A stretch of DNA of 21,964 nucleotides, from contig PLWR01000297.1 in NCBI GenBank assembly GCA_003165615.1, forward strand, positions 1 to 21,964, written 5' to 3'. Positions 1-7,307 of this stretch are shown here, piece by piece. The notes below the pieces were generated by a model. The model had not been told where the DNA came from. It saw only the letters and a list, made by a program, of their open reading frames with translations, and searched no databases. Position numbers and translations under genes: made by a program. Within the stretch, counting starts at the first letter, position 1. The number at the start of each line of letters is the position of its first letter. Source of the DNA: Acidobacteriota bacterium (GTDB taxonomy: Bacteria; Acidobacteriota; Terriglobia; UBA7540).

Positions 1-17
1 TTATTATTTACGGATAA

Positions 18-119
18 GCTCTAAGGATTCACTTTGCCCATCGTACTTTCGCGTGGGAAAGTGAGGCGCGTGGCAAAGCCCATGTCCACGTTGTCATCAT
101 CGGTTTTGGAGCATTCGAG
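18..119 (+). other. Coding remnant in frame with the MmeI-like fragment, 5' of its first ATG
   Basis: Read in the same frame as the gene that follows, this stretch has no stop and gives ALRIHFAHRTF..WESEARG, then KAHVHVVIIGF. That is the conserved start of the MmeI-family target-recognition region. It has no ATG, GTG or TTG, so it cannot be translated from here, and it is closed upstream by TAA at 15-17. The few codons before the TAA (IIYG) also look compatible with the family, so the stop probably interrupts a once continuous gene. The window begins too close to test that. Confidence 0.7.
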
Positions 120-1112
120 ATGAATGGCAAACGAATTTACGATTACGAATCGGAGAACGGGAAAGTGTCCGTCTCACCCGCGAAGAATATCAGTCCTTAT
201 CTCCTTGAAGGTAGCAACGTTGTTGTCCTCTCGCGCTCGGCTCCTGTCTCACAAGTTCCTGAAATAGTTTTCGGCAACATGCCGAACGACGGAGGCCATC
301 TCATTCTCACGGACGAGGAAATGACACGACTGCTCAGGAACGAGCCAGCCGCGAAGAAATTCATCCGTCCATTCCTCGGCGCTGAAGAATTTATCAATGG
401 CGGGCACCGTTGGTGCCTTTGGCTCAAAGACGTATCTCCAGTCGAACTCCGCGCCTTGCCAGAAGTCAGGGAGCGAGTCGAGGGTGTGCGGAAACATCGC
501 GAGGAAAGCCCGCGTGCAACGACACGCGAGTTGGCTAAGACACCGAGATTGTTCGGTGAGATTCGGCAGCCTGACAACGATTACCTTTTGATTCCTTCTG
601 TTTCCTCAGAGACCCGCCAATACATACCAATCGGCTCTATGCCGAAAACTATGATTGGCAGCAACGTCGTGTTCTTTGTTCCGGACGCGACGGTTTACCA
701 TTTCGGTGTCCTTTCCTCCGCCATGCACATGGCTTGGGTGCGGCTAGTTAGCGGACGATTAAAGTCGGACTACCGCTATTCGGCCAAGCTGGTTTACAAC
801 AATTACCCGTGGCCGGAAGCGCCGAGCGCCAAACATCGCGCCGCGGTGGAAGCCGCGGCGCAAGCGGTGCTGGACGCCCGCAAACAATTCCCTGGCTCTT
901 CGCTGGCCGACTATTACGACCCGTTGGTGATGCCACTTGCACTGCTCAAAGCCCACAAGCAGCTAAATCGGGAGGTTGACCGCTGCTACCGCTCCCAACC
1001 CTTTAAAAACGACCGCCAGCGCGTTGAACATCTCTTCGCCCTCTACGAAAAGCTGACCGCACCCCTCATTCCCTCCGCAAAAAAAGGACGGCCAAAACAA
1101 CGCTCAAATTAG
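120..1112 (+). CDS. C-terminal fragment of an MmeI-like class IIL restriction-modification enzyme
   Basis: MmeI-family enzymes join nuclease, N6-adenine methyltransferase, target-recognition and C-terminal helical domains in one chain of roughly 900-1000 residues. Only the last 330 residues lie in this frame. Family hallmarks: AKNISPYLLEG near residue 22, the FGNMPNDGGHLIL stretch near 51-63, the YNNYPWPEAP motif near 225-235, then the helical end with LADYYDPLVMP, DRCYRSQPF and HLFALYEKLTAPL. The nuclease PD-ExK and methyltransferase NPPY motifs are not in the window. The ATG at 120 is the first possible start after the in-frame TAA at 15-17, but homology extends about 34 codons upstream of it, so it is a start of convenience and the product is most likely inactive. 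It ends 284 bp before tssL on the same strand. Family assignment is firm; the decayed state is an inference. Confidence 0.85.
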   Translation: MNGKRIYDYESENGKVSVSPAKNISPYLLEGSNVVVLSRSAPVSQVPEIVFGNMPNDGGHLILTDEEMTRLLRNEPAAKKFIRPFLGAEEFINGGHRWCLWLKDVSPVELRALPEVRERVEGVRKHREESPRATTRELAKTPRLFGEIRQPDNDYLLIPSVSSETRQYIPIGSMPKTMIGSNVVFFVPDATVYHFGVLSSAMHMAWVRLVSGRLKSDYRYSAKLVYNNYPWPEAPSAKHRAAVEAAAQAVLDARKQFPGSSLADYYDPLVMPLALLKAHKQLNREVDRCYRSQPFKNDRQRVEHLFALYEKLTAPLIPSAKKGRPKQRSN

Positions 1113-1396
1113 GGCACTGCCGCCTTCGCGAACCACCTTCGCGAATCTGTGTTGCTTCCCGCGAAGATGTTGTAACATGTGCGCAGTGAAACGCCGGTAA
1201 GCAGCCGTGAGAGCAGAGGGCTGGCGCCAACCGGGACGGTTTCGCCTCATGCCGTAGACGTTCAACCGATTGAAACCTGGCGCCGAATTGCCTCTGCAAA
1301 AGGTGCAAGGCGAGGGAGTTTGTCCAGTTCGAAGTCTTGGCAACCTGGCCAAACAGAATTGATCCGGCGTGACTCCGGCAACGCAAGAGGTCAGCG
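1113..1396. other. Spacer between the MmeI-like fragment and tssL
   Basis: I find no gene in these 284 bases. A 73-codon reading frame (1179-1400) overlaps the tssL start by ATGA but has no recognisable sequence. The decamer ccttcgcgaa occurs twice in quick succession just after the stop of the upstream gene. AGAGGT, 5-10 bases before the ATG at 1397, is a plausible ribosome-binding site for tssL. I see no convincing promoter. Confidence 0.5.
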
Positions 1397-2137
1397 ATGA
1401 GCATTGACCAAATCAACATTGCGCCCGAACCCAGTGTCGAAGCCCCGAAGGCCACGCGCCGCGAAAACCTGGCGCTTAGTTACCAAGAAATCCTGACCGT
1501 TACCACGCGCCTGCGCGCCAGCCGTCAAGCGGTGATGGACGCTGAGACTTTTCGCAGTTCCATGAAGGCCGCTCTTTCCGCGGCGGAAGCCGACGCCGTC
1601 CGTAAGGGTTACACGCCTGACGACGCGCGTCTGGCCAGTTTCGCGGTGGTGGCTTTTCTCGACGAATCGGTTGCGGTCGTAAGTGACCCCAATTTTGCCG
1701 ATTGGTCCCGCCGGCCATTGCAGGAAGAGATGTATGGCGAACACACTTCGGGCGAAGTCTTCTTTCAGCGCATTGACCGCCTGCTGGCACGCGGCAATTC
1801 TCCCCAGGACGCCGATGCGCTGGAAGTCTTCGGACTCTGCCTGCTGCTGGGGTACCGGGGACGATACGCCGCGAGCGGACAAGGCGGAGTCGAAACCGTG
1901 GTGACGGCGATAGCGGATAAGGTGCAACGCATTCGGGGACCGCGTCCCCTGGCTCCCGACTGGGCGCCGTCGCCGGATGGCGTGCTCCAGCCGCCTCAGG
2001 ATCCCTGGGTGCGGGCGCTTCTGATGGGAACTTTGGGAGCTTTGTTCCTCGCGGTCTTGTTTTTTGCGGGTTATAAAGTCGCCCTGCTATCCGGGGCATC
2101 GGGACTACACTCGATTGGTCTGCTTGCCCCTCATTAG
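1397..2137 (+). CDS. tssL: Type VI secretion inner-membrane protein TssL (DotU/IcmH family)
   Basis: TssL forms the T6SS trans-envelope complex with TssM and TssJ and docks the baseplate. The 246-residue product matches the short form: a cytoplasmic helical DotU domain (about 25-180) followed by one C-terminal transmembrane helix (about 206-231). Family marks are FLDESV near 87-92 (the conserved DE), W103 with PL, the GEVFF motif near 119-123, and EVFGLCLLLGYRGRY near 143-157. No peptidoglycan-binding OmpA domain is attached. The ATG at 1397 follows AGAGGT at good spacing. The stop codon TAG lies within TAGGAA, which can serve as ribosome-binding site for tssM, so the two are probably translationally coupled. 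tssJ and tssK, which often precede tssL, are absent; an R-M fragment sits there instead. Confidence 0.9.
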   Translation: MSIDQINIAPEPSVEAPKATRRENLALSYQEILTVTTRLRASRQAVMDAETFRSSMKAALSAAEADAVRKGYTPDDARLASFAVVAFLDESVAVVSDPNFADWSRRPLQEEMYGEHTSGEVFFQRIDRLLARGNSPQDADALEVFGLCLLLGYRGRYAASGQGGVETVVTAIADKVQRIRGPRPLAPDWAPSPDGVLQPPQDPWVRALLMGTLGALFLAVLFFAGYKVALLSGASGLHSIGLLAPH

Positions 2138-2146
2138 GAACTGGCC

Positions 2147-4438
2147 GTGAACACTGCGTGGAAATACTGGGTTGTGGCAATCGCCCTCATGGTGTGGTGG
2201 GTGGTGGCGTGGCTGGCAGGCTCCTGGATGAGCCTGCACGGGAATGACCTCTGGATTCTTCGTGGCGCGCTGCTCCTGATCGGCTTGGCGGCCTTCATCA
2301 CCTGTGTCTGGTGGTTCCGGGGACTCGATGAAGATCGTTGGGAACAGATGGCGGAAGAAGGAACCGCGGGCAGCGATGAGATCGACATCCTGATGCGGAA
2401 AGCCCAGGCGCGGCTGCACTCGACCGATGCCGGCAACGCGGGGTTCGGCGATTTGCCGGCGGTTTTGGTTCTGGGCGAAGGCGGCTCCGCCAAGACCAGC
2501 GTCGTCCTTCATTGCGGTCTTGAAGCCCAACTTCTCGCCGGCCACCCCGTCCAGAACGACACCCCGATTCCCACCCGCGCCTTGAATCTGTGGTTCGCGC
2601 CGCCGTTCATCGTGGCGGAAGCCGGCGGCCCTTTGCTCCATGAGCCGCCGAGGTGGGCGCATTGGGTGAAGAAGTTCGCGCCCCGCGGAAGCCAATTGCT
2701 GGGAAAAGCCGTTGCTCCCGCTCGCCTCGCCCTGATCTGCATCGATTGCGACAACTTCGTGACCCCGGGAATCATCGAGACCCTGGGCGCGAGCATCGAC
2801 CAATGGCGGGCGCGCCTCCGCGAGGCGGGTCAGCTATTGGGCATCAACCTTCCCGTCTATGTGCTTTTCACGCGGGCTGACCGTCTTCCGTTCTTTCAGG
2901 ATTATGTGGCGCCCTTGAGCAATGACGAAGCGGCGCGCGTCTTGGGCGCCTCCCTCCCCGTGGCCGCATACACCTCGGGGTCGTACGGCGAAACCGAGAC
3001 CGCCACCGTTTCCACCGCCTTCGACAATCTCTACCAATCTCTTGCGGAACTGCGGCTGGGCTTGCTGGCGCGCCAACCCGATAACGCCCAGGCCCCGCCC
3101 ATTTACGAATTCCCCCGCGCGTTTAAGAAGCTACGGTCGATGGTGGTTCCGCTGCTGGTGCATATTTGCCGGCCCGGCCAGTCGCACCTTACCCCCTTCC
3201 TTCGCGGCTTCTATTTCACCGGGGTCAGACCCCTTTTGGTCAGCGTGCCGCGGCCGGCGGGATCCAAAGAGCAACCGCCCGCGCCGGCCCCTGCCACCCT
3301 GGGGGAATTAAACGCCACGCGCATGATGAATATCCAAAAGGCGGTGGAGGCGGCGCGGGAAATGAGTGCGCCCGATGCCGTGGAAACCCGCCGAGTCCCT
3401 CAGTGGGTCTTTCTTCCTCAACTCTTTAAGGAAGTCCTCTACAAAGATTCCACCGCCCTCACCACCAGTACCTTCAGCACCAAAATCGGTCAGCGCAAGA
3501 AATTTCTCCTGGCGGCTGCCATGGGAATTCTCCTGGTTCTGATGGTGGGCTTCACGATTTCGGCGATTCGCAACAAGCGCCTGGAGAACCAGGTCCTGGA
3601 GGCAGCGCAGGATCTTTCCGCTGTTCACCCGGCGGGCCGGCAACTCCCCGCACTTGATGACTTGGGCAAATTGGAAGCTCTCCGCCAGACCGTCGAGACC
3701 CTGGCCAACGATCAGCGCGAGGGGCCGCCCTTCAGCATGCGTTGGGGGCTGTATGTGGGCGATTCCCTGCTTCCCGATGTCCGCAGAATATACTTCCAGC
3801 ATTTCCAGGAAATGCTTTTGCAGCAGGCGCAAGCGGGGTTGCAGCAAACCCTATCCGCCCTGCCCGCGTCTCCGGCGCCCAGCGATCGCAGTGATCCGGC
3901 GTTTGATGCCTTAAAAGCCTACCTGATGACAACCTCCGAATTCGCGCGGAGCGATCGCGAGTTCTTGTCACCCATTCTCCTGCGTGCCTGGGCGGCAGGC
4001 CGGAATATCGATTCGGCGCGCCGACAATTGGCGCAAAGGCAATTTGAGTTCTACGCCGGTGAACTGAAATCCGCAAATCCCTTTCCGGCGGAGAATGATG
4101 CCCAGATCGTTGCCAGCGCGCGCCATTACCTGGCACAGTTTCCGGGAGACGGGCGGGTCTACGGGCTGATGCTTGCCGAGGCGGAAAAATCCAACCCCAC
4201 CATCGATTTCAATCGCAAGTTTCCCGCCGCGATGGAGGTGATTGCTGATCAGGCCGTAGTGAGCGGGACCTTCACCAAAGGCGGATGGACCTTCATGCAA
4301 GGTGTCCTGAAGAATCCATCGCCGTATTTCAGCGCGGATTCATGGGTGCTGGGACAAGCAAATCCCTCGGCGGCCGAATTGACGCAACGCGCCGTAGCCC
4401 TGCGCCGTGCCTACCAACAGGACTACATCGAGCACTGA
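2147..4438 (+). CDS. tssM: Type VI secretion protein TssM (IcmF family), N-terminal two-thirds, truncated by TGA
   Basis: TssM is the large inner-membrane protein that spans the periplasm in the T6SS membrane complex. Visible parts: two transmembrane helices (about 7-26 and 36-56), a cytoplasmic NTPase-like domain with a P-loop-like GEGGSAKTS at 110-118, a hydrophobic LALICIDCDNF strand near 194-204, LPVYVLFTRAD near 235-245 in the position of the usual TKxD motif, FLRGFYFTGV near 351-360, a third membrane helix (about 453-473), then the start of the periplasmic helical region. The P-loop has Ala where Gly is usual before Lys-Thr. GTG at 2147 follows TAGGAA, which overlaps the tssL stop. The frame ends at TGA after DYIEH, where the family continues with Trp (DYI..W..FL). 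The next frame, in the same phase, continues the protein. At 763 residues it is about 390 short of a full TssM. Confidence 0.88.
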   Translation: MNTAWKYWVVAIALMVWWVVAWLAGSWMSLHGNDLWILRGALLLIGLAAFITCVWWFRGLDEDRWEQMAEEGTAGSDEIDILMRKAQARLHSTDAGNAGFGDLPAVLVLGEGGSAKTSVVLHCGLEAQLLAGHPVQNDTPIPTRALNLWFAPPFIVAEAGGPLLHEPPRWAHWVKKFAPRGSQLLGKAVAPARLALICIDCDNFVTPGIIETLGASIDQWRARLREAGQLLGINLPVYVLFTRADRLPFFQDYVAPLSNDEAARVLGASLPVAAYTSGSYGETETATVSTAFDNLYQSLAELRLGLLARQPDNAQAPPIYEFPRAFKKLRSMVVPLLVHICRPGQSHLTPFLRGFYFTGVRPLLVSVPRPAGSKEQPPAPAPATLGELNATRMMNIQKAVEAAREMSAPDAVETRRVPQWVFLPQLFKEVLYKDSTALTTSTFSTKIGQRKKFLLAAAMGILLVLMVGFTISAIRNKRLENQVLEAAQDLSAVHPAGRQLPALDDLGKLEALRQTVETLANDQREGPPFSMRWGLYVGDSLLPDVRRIYFQHFQEMLLQQAQAGLQQTLSALPASPAPSDRSDPAFDALKAYLMTTSEFARSDREFLSPILLRAWAAGRNIDSARRQLAQRQFEFYAGELKSANPFPAENDAQIVASARHYLAQFPGDGRVYGLMLAEAEKSNPTIDFNRKFPAAMEVIADQAVVSGTFTKGGWTFMQGVLKNPSPYFSADSWVLGQANPSAAELTQRAVALRRAYQQDYIEH
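4436..4438 (+). other. tssM: In-frame TGA replacing the conserved Trp of tssM
   Basis: Reading through gives DYIEH-[TGA]-RSFLRGATP, against the family pattern DYI..W..FL. A TGG to TGA change explains the break without any insertion or deletion, because 2147 and 4448 are in the same phase. The read-through frame 2147-5617 would be 1156 residues, the normal TssM size. Confidence 0.85.
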
Positions 4439-4447
4439 CGTTCTTTC

Positions 4448-5617
4448 TTGCGCGGCGCCACCCCTCATCAACCCGTAAGCCTGGGTAGCGCATCCCAGGA
4501 ACTTCAGAAACTTTCCGGCGACCAGTCGCCCCTCCTGGCCCTGATTTGTGTTGCCGCGCAGAACACCGCCATCGACCAACCCGACGTAGCCCTGGCCTTT
4601 CAAGCCGTCCAGTCGGTGGCCCCGCATGACTGCCAGGAGCAGCCTGCAGGCCCGGCGACTGCCGCATACCTTAAGAGCCTGAGTGATCTTCAGGTTTGTG
4701 TGGACCGGGCTGACAACAGCCCGGCGGAGCAAAAGGATTCCGCCAGAACCCAGTGCTTGAGCAGCGCCACGCAGGCGGAGGGGGCTGCGAAGAAAATAGC
4801 TGAGAGTTTTCAGCCTGACCCGGATGCCCACGCCGACGAGACCGTCGAAGACCTGCTGCTGGCGCCCATCAAGACCGTCGCCACTCTCCTGCGCCCCGGT
4901 CCCGTCAGCGCCGCCGCGCTCTGCGCCGAGATGAGCTCGCTGGAATCCCAATTCCCCTTCCAACCCCAGGCCCCCCGGGAAGTTCCCTTGCAGGAACTCA
5001 GCAGGGTATTTGCACCCAAGAAGGGCGCGCTTTCCCAGTTCTATTCATCGGCGCTGAAGGGTCTTCTCCTCGCCCAAGGCACGAACTTCGCACCCAATCC
5101 TGCCTCTCCACAAAAGGTGAAGCCGGAGTTCCTGAGCTTTTTCAACCGGGCTATGGACGTGCAGCGAGCGCTCTATCCGGGAGGCGGGGAACCCCTGCAG
5201 TTCCGGTACGCAATCCGTCCGCTGTCAACGGAGAATATCAGCAGCCTCGAGTTCGCGATCGACGGCAGGAGTTTAAGCTTCGGCGGCGGCACCACGCAAT
5301 TCAGCCCCTTGAGCTGGCCGGGAACATCCGGGCAGGGGGTAATGCTGACGGTGAAGATTCCCGGCGGAGCCGAGTTGGGATTCCCCAGCTATGGCGGCGT
5401 GTGGGGAGTCTTCCACTTCTTTGATGACGCCACCGTTCTTCAGCATAGCGGGAATATCTATACTCTTCGCTGGGTCATGGGCGGCGATCGTCCCGTGACC
5501 GCCCCCAACGGCAAGCCGGTTTCGGTTCAATTCGAACTGGACACCCAGGGGGCGATGCCTATTTTGGAAAAGGGATTTCTCTCCAATCTGCATTGCGTGC
5601 CGGTGGTAGCCCAGTGA
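4448..5617 (+). CDS. tssM: C-terminal periplasmic part of TssM, separated from the rest by a nonsense codon
   Basis: This frame is the direct in-phase continuation of tssM after the TGA at 4436-4438. It carries LSGDQSPLLALI, typical of the TssM periplasmic helical region, then a helical stretch, then the C-terminal beta-rich domain (IcmF_C-like): a FYSSALKGLLL segment, FLSFFNRAMDVQRALYP, LQFRYAIRPLS, a LSWPGTSGQGV strand, GVWGVFHFF, and a final CVPVV in place of the usual CP end. This domain normally contacts the lipoprotein TssJ. TTG at 4448 is the only initiation codon near the break and has no Shine-Dalgarno sequence, so independent translation is doubtful. Treat 2147-5617 as one gene that is either a pseudogene or carries a base-call error. 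The remaining sequence shows no frameshift or further stop, which fits a recent event or an error. Confidence 0.8.
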   Translation: MRGATPHQPVSLGSASQELQKLSGDQSPLLALICVAAQNTAIDQPDVALAFQAVQSVAPHDCQEQPAGPATAAYLKSLSDLQVCVDRADNSPAEQKDSARTQCLSSATQAEGAAKKIAESFQPDPDAHADETVEDLLLAPIKTVATLLRPGPVSAAALCAEMSSLESQFPFQPQAPREVPLQELSRVFAPKKGALSQFYSSALKGLLLAQGTNFAPNPASPQKVKPEFLSFFNRAMDVQRALYPGGGEPLQFRYAIRPLSTENISSLEFAIDGRSLSFGGGTTQFSPLSWPGTSGQGVMLTVKIPGGAELGFPSYGGVWGVFHFFDDATVLQHSGNIYTLRWVMGGDRPVTAPNGKPVSVQFELDTQGAMPILEKGFLSNLHCVPVVAQ

Positions 5618-5672
5618 TGGCAGGCTGACCTTCCCAACAGGAATTAATGGGGATTATCGATGCGGGAAAACG

Positions 5673-5692
5673 GCTCGTCGGGTTCGACGAGC
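5673..5692. terminator. Hairpin downstream of tssM, possible bidirectional terminator
   Basis: The arms gctcgtcg and cgacgagc pair perfectly around a ggtt loop. It lies 56 bases after the tssM stop, between convergent genes. No T-run follows on either strand, so intrinsic termination is uncertain. A second hairpin (cccgcca 5728-5734 with tggcggg 5744-5750) lies nearby. Confidence 0.4.
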
Positions 5693-5756
5693 GGGGAGAG
5701 GCGTCGTCCATTGCCCCCAATTGCACTCCCGCCAGCCGGCCCTTGGCGGGATGCGC

Positions 5757-5773
5757 GTGAGCACAAGGCTCAC
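5757..5773 (-). terminator. Hairpin just after the PEP-CTERM gene
   Basis: The arms gtgagc and gctcac are perfect, with a five-base loop. It starts three bases past the minus-strand stop codon at 5776-5778. Position suggests a 3' stem for the PEP-CTERM transcript. There is no clear T-tract. Confidence 0.35.
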
Positions 5774-5775
5774 TA

Positions 5776-6585
5776 CTAGAAGGGGCTAGCAAACAAACTG
5801 CGCCGCTTGAACACCACTCCGACGAGTCCGAGAAGTCCGACGAACAATAGACCGAACGTGCCCGGCTCAGGAGTCGACCAGGATTGAAACGAGGCCTCCG
5901 ACGAGAATCCTTGTATTTGGAGGGGATCGCTGGCGCCGGTGGTTACCTGAACAACCATGTCCTGGTAATCCTTGTCCGAGTGCTCGAAAGGCAGGGCTTC
6001 CATCCCAATCCAAAAGGAGGAGCCCGCGTTGAAAATCACAAAATGCTGGTCAGAAGTTTCACCCGGGCCATTCAGGAAAGCCTGCGAGTACCAAGTATCG
6101 TTTATGCTAGGAGTAGCATTATCAAGATAAAGTCCATAGTCGCCGGCTGGCAAAGTTACCGAGGTTCCAGGGGTTGCAGCACCCGTAAACATCGATCCTC
6201 CCGAGCTTGTGTCCCCGGGGAGAATCCAACCGAAGGTGTCGTGGCGTGCGTTGCCTGCAAGGGCCGCTTCAAAAGTGAAAGTAATGGGCTGGGTGGCGCT
6301 TACAGTGAAATTCGGGTCGGCTCCGCCGCCGGAGAGTGCCCAATACGGCACTGCCCCCGGGGCGCCCGCGTCCGACAGCGTGCAGGTGCCGGTGCCAGTC
6401 ATACAAAAGCCGATGTTAGCCTGCGGGCCATCCCAAGACAGGTTGTCCCAGAAGTAGTTCCCACTGTTGTTGAGATTGCCTGCACACTGGCTTGAGGGCG
6501 CTGTTAGCAAGATGAGAACAGTTGCAAAGAACGACAATATCCATGTACTCATATGCACATTGGTCAGAGTCGTTTTGGGTTTCAT
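5776..6585 (-). CDS. PEP-CTERM sorting-domain surface protein
   Basis: PEP-CTERM proteins are exported by Sec and then cleaved and sorted by an exosortase, often with exopolysaccharide. This 269-residue protein has an N-terminal hydrophobic signal (about 12-34, after a short charged start) and a complete sorting signal at the end: TPEPG at 238-242, a membrane helix (about 244-259) and KRRS at 260-263. The body is rich in Gly, Ser, Thr, Asn and aromatics, and looks like one beta-sandwich (FTFEAALAG, LPAGDYGLYLDN, HFVIFNAG), with two Cys near 61 and 68. No catalytic motif is visible. The ATG at 6585 follows AGAGGA at good spacing; an internal ATG at residue 12 is a weaker alternative. A sigma-54 promoter lies directly upstream. 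No exosortase gene is in the window. It converges on tssM and is probably a single-gene unit. Confidence 0.88.
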   Translation of the reverse strand: MKPKTTLTNVHMSTWILSFFATVLILLTAPSSQCAGNLNNSGNYFWDNLSWDGPQANIGFCMTGTGTCTLSDAGAPGAVPYWALSGGGADPNFTVSATQPITFTFEAALAGNARHDTFGWILPGDTSSGGSMFTGAATPGTSVTLPAGDYGLYLDNATPSINDTWYSQAFLNGPGETSDQHFVIFNAGSSFWIGMEALPFEHSDKDYQDMVVQVTTGASDPLQIQGFSSEASFQSWSTPEPGTFGLLFVGLLGLVGVVFKRRSLFASPF

Positions 6586-6608
6586 TTGTATCCTCTAATC
6601 TTTCAAAA

Positions 6609-6625
6609 AGCAATTTCTTGGCCAA
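6609..6625 (-). promoter_or_regulatory. Sigma-54 (-24/-12) promoter of the PEP-CTERM gene
   Basis: On the minus strand this reads TTGGCCAAGAAATTGCT. It has the full TTGGC element at -24 and TTGCT at -12, with exactly ten bases between the invariant GG and GC, as sigma-54 requires. The expected transcript start, about 12 bases past the GC, is near 6598. This leaves a leader of about 13 bases that contains the AGAGGA ribosome-binding site (6591-6596). PEP-CTERM genes in several bacteria depend on RpoN with the PrsK/PrsR two-component pair, which supports the call. Confidence 0.7.
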
Positions 6626-7132
6626 ATTCTTACGCCCTGTAATATGCGCAGAATGAGCCTAACCGATGGAAGTCCGCCCCAAGGATGCGGGGCGTGTGTG
6701 CAACTTTCTGCCGAATTGTGGAATTATTAGAAATACATGACAGGGAACTTAACTCATTACTTGCCGTCGGCGCGATAGTCTGCCCACCGTCATCACCGTT
6801 GCCCGCGCCCCGCAACTGCGGAGCTGGCGTCACGAGAGTCGATGAATTCGACTGCGTGCTGCCACCCGCGCGCGTCCCGCCGCCGTTCCCGCCAGCGCTT
6901 GAGGGTCCAAACCAGACCGTAAGTAGGAAGCCCGGTTCGATGAAACCGTGAACTTAAATCAAAACACGCATACAATAATGGGGACGGCCATTCGAGCGGC
7001 GCCACAAAAGAAAATCAGAAGGCAAAGGGCAAAAGTGAAAAGCCTGACGTCGGCAAATTCTTGCTGAGAAAATAAGAAACTGCGGGTTCGGGTGCGGGTG
7101 TCATTTGGAATTGGATCCCTTTCGAAACACAC

Positions 7133-7219
7133 GTCATTCCCGCGAAGGCGGGAATCCAGTGCGTCGGCGCCGAATTTCCAATGGCTTACGGAGTGGATTC
7201 CCGCCTTCGCGGGAATGAC
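7133..7219. repeat. 87-bp hairpin element with perfect 26-bp inverted repeats
   Basis: The left arm (7133-7158) begins gtcattcccgcgaaggcggg and the right arm (7194-7219) is its exact reverse complement. They are separated by 35 bases. Elements with this 'cattcccgcgaaggcgggaat' core are widely dispersed between genes in many proteobacteria and some other bacteria, and behave like small non-autonomous mobile or REP-like sequences. The element ends 88 bases before the lipoprotein start. I see no target-site duplication and no open reading frame of its own. Confidence 0.85.
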
Positions 7220-7295
7220 TACACTTCGCAGTCCACGTGTCGCGCAAATAGCACCGGTACGAGGTTTTGCAATCCAGAGAATCAGGCTCACGCCC

Positions 7296-7302
7296 AGGAG
7301 GA
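7296..7302 (+). promoter_or_regulatory. Ribosome-binding site that fixes the lipoprotein start
   Basis: AGGAGGA lies five bases before the ATG at 7308. It rules out the upstream in-frame start at 7092. Confidence 0.8.
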
Positions 7303-7307
7303 AATTC

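Larger units (their letters stand above)
6586..7307. other. Gene-free spacer between the PEP-CTERM and lipoprotein genes
   Basis: No reading frame here has a recognisable product or a good ribosome-binding site. It holds the sigma-54 promoter (6609-6625), a hairpin with arms cgcccc 6675-6680 and ggggcg 6689-6694, an A-rich stretch with ggcaaagggcaaaag (7021-7035) that resembles a low-complexity array near 18081-18120 in inverted orientation, and the large inverted repeat at 7133-7219. Confidence 0.6.

Noticed and set aside
1179..1400. Small 73-codon gene overlapping tssL by ATGA
   Set aside because: The overlap is typical of operons, but the composition (Ser/Arg-rich, no pattern) and lack of a ribosome-binding site give no support.
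4436..4438. TGA recoded as Trp (alternative genetic code)
   Set aside because: The lipoprotein gene and the tssM C-terminal part end with TGA at the expected family ends, and Trp elsewhere is encoded by TGG.
7050..7066. Sigma-54-like cggcaaattcttgct upstream of the lipoprotein gene
   Set aside because: Only nine bases separate GG from GC; sigma-54 needs ten and tolerates little change.
7092..7307. Longer lipoprotein gene starting at 7092
   Set aside because: It would translate the inverted-repeat element, lacks a ribosome-binding site, and places the signal peptide about 90 residues into the protein. AGGAGGA fixes the start at 7308.
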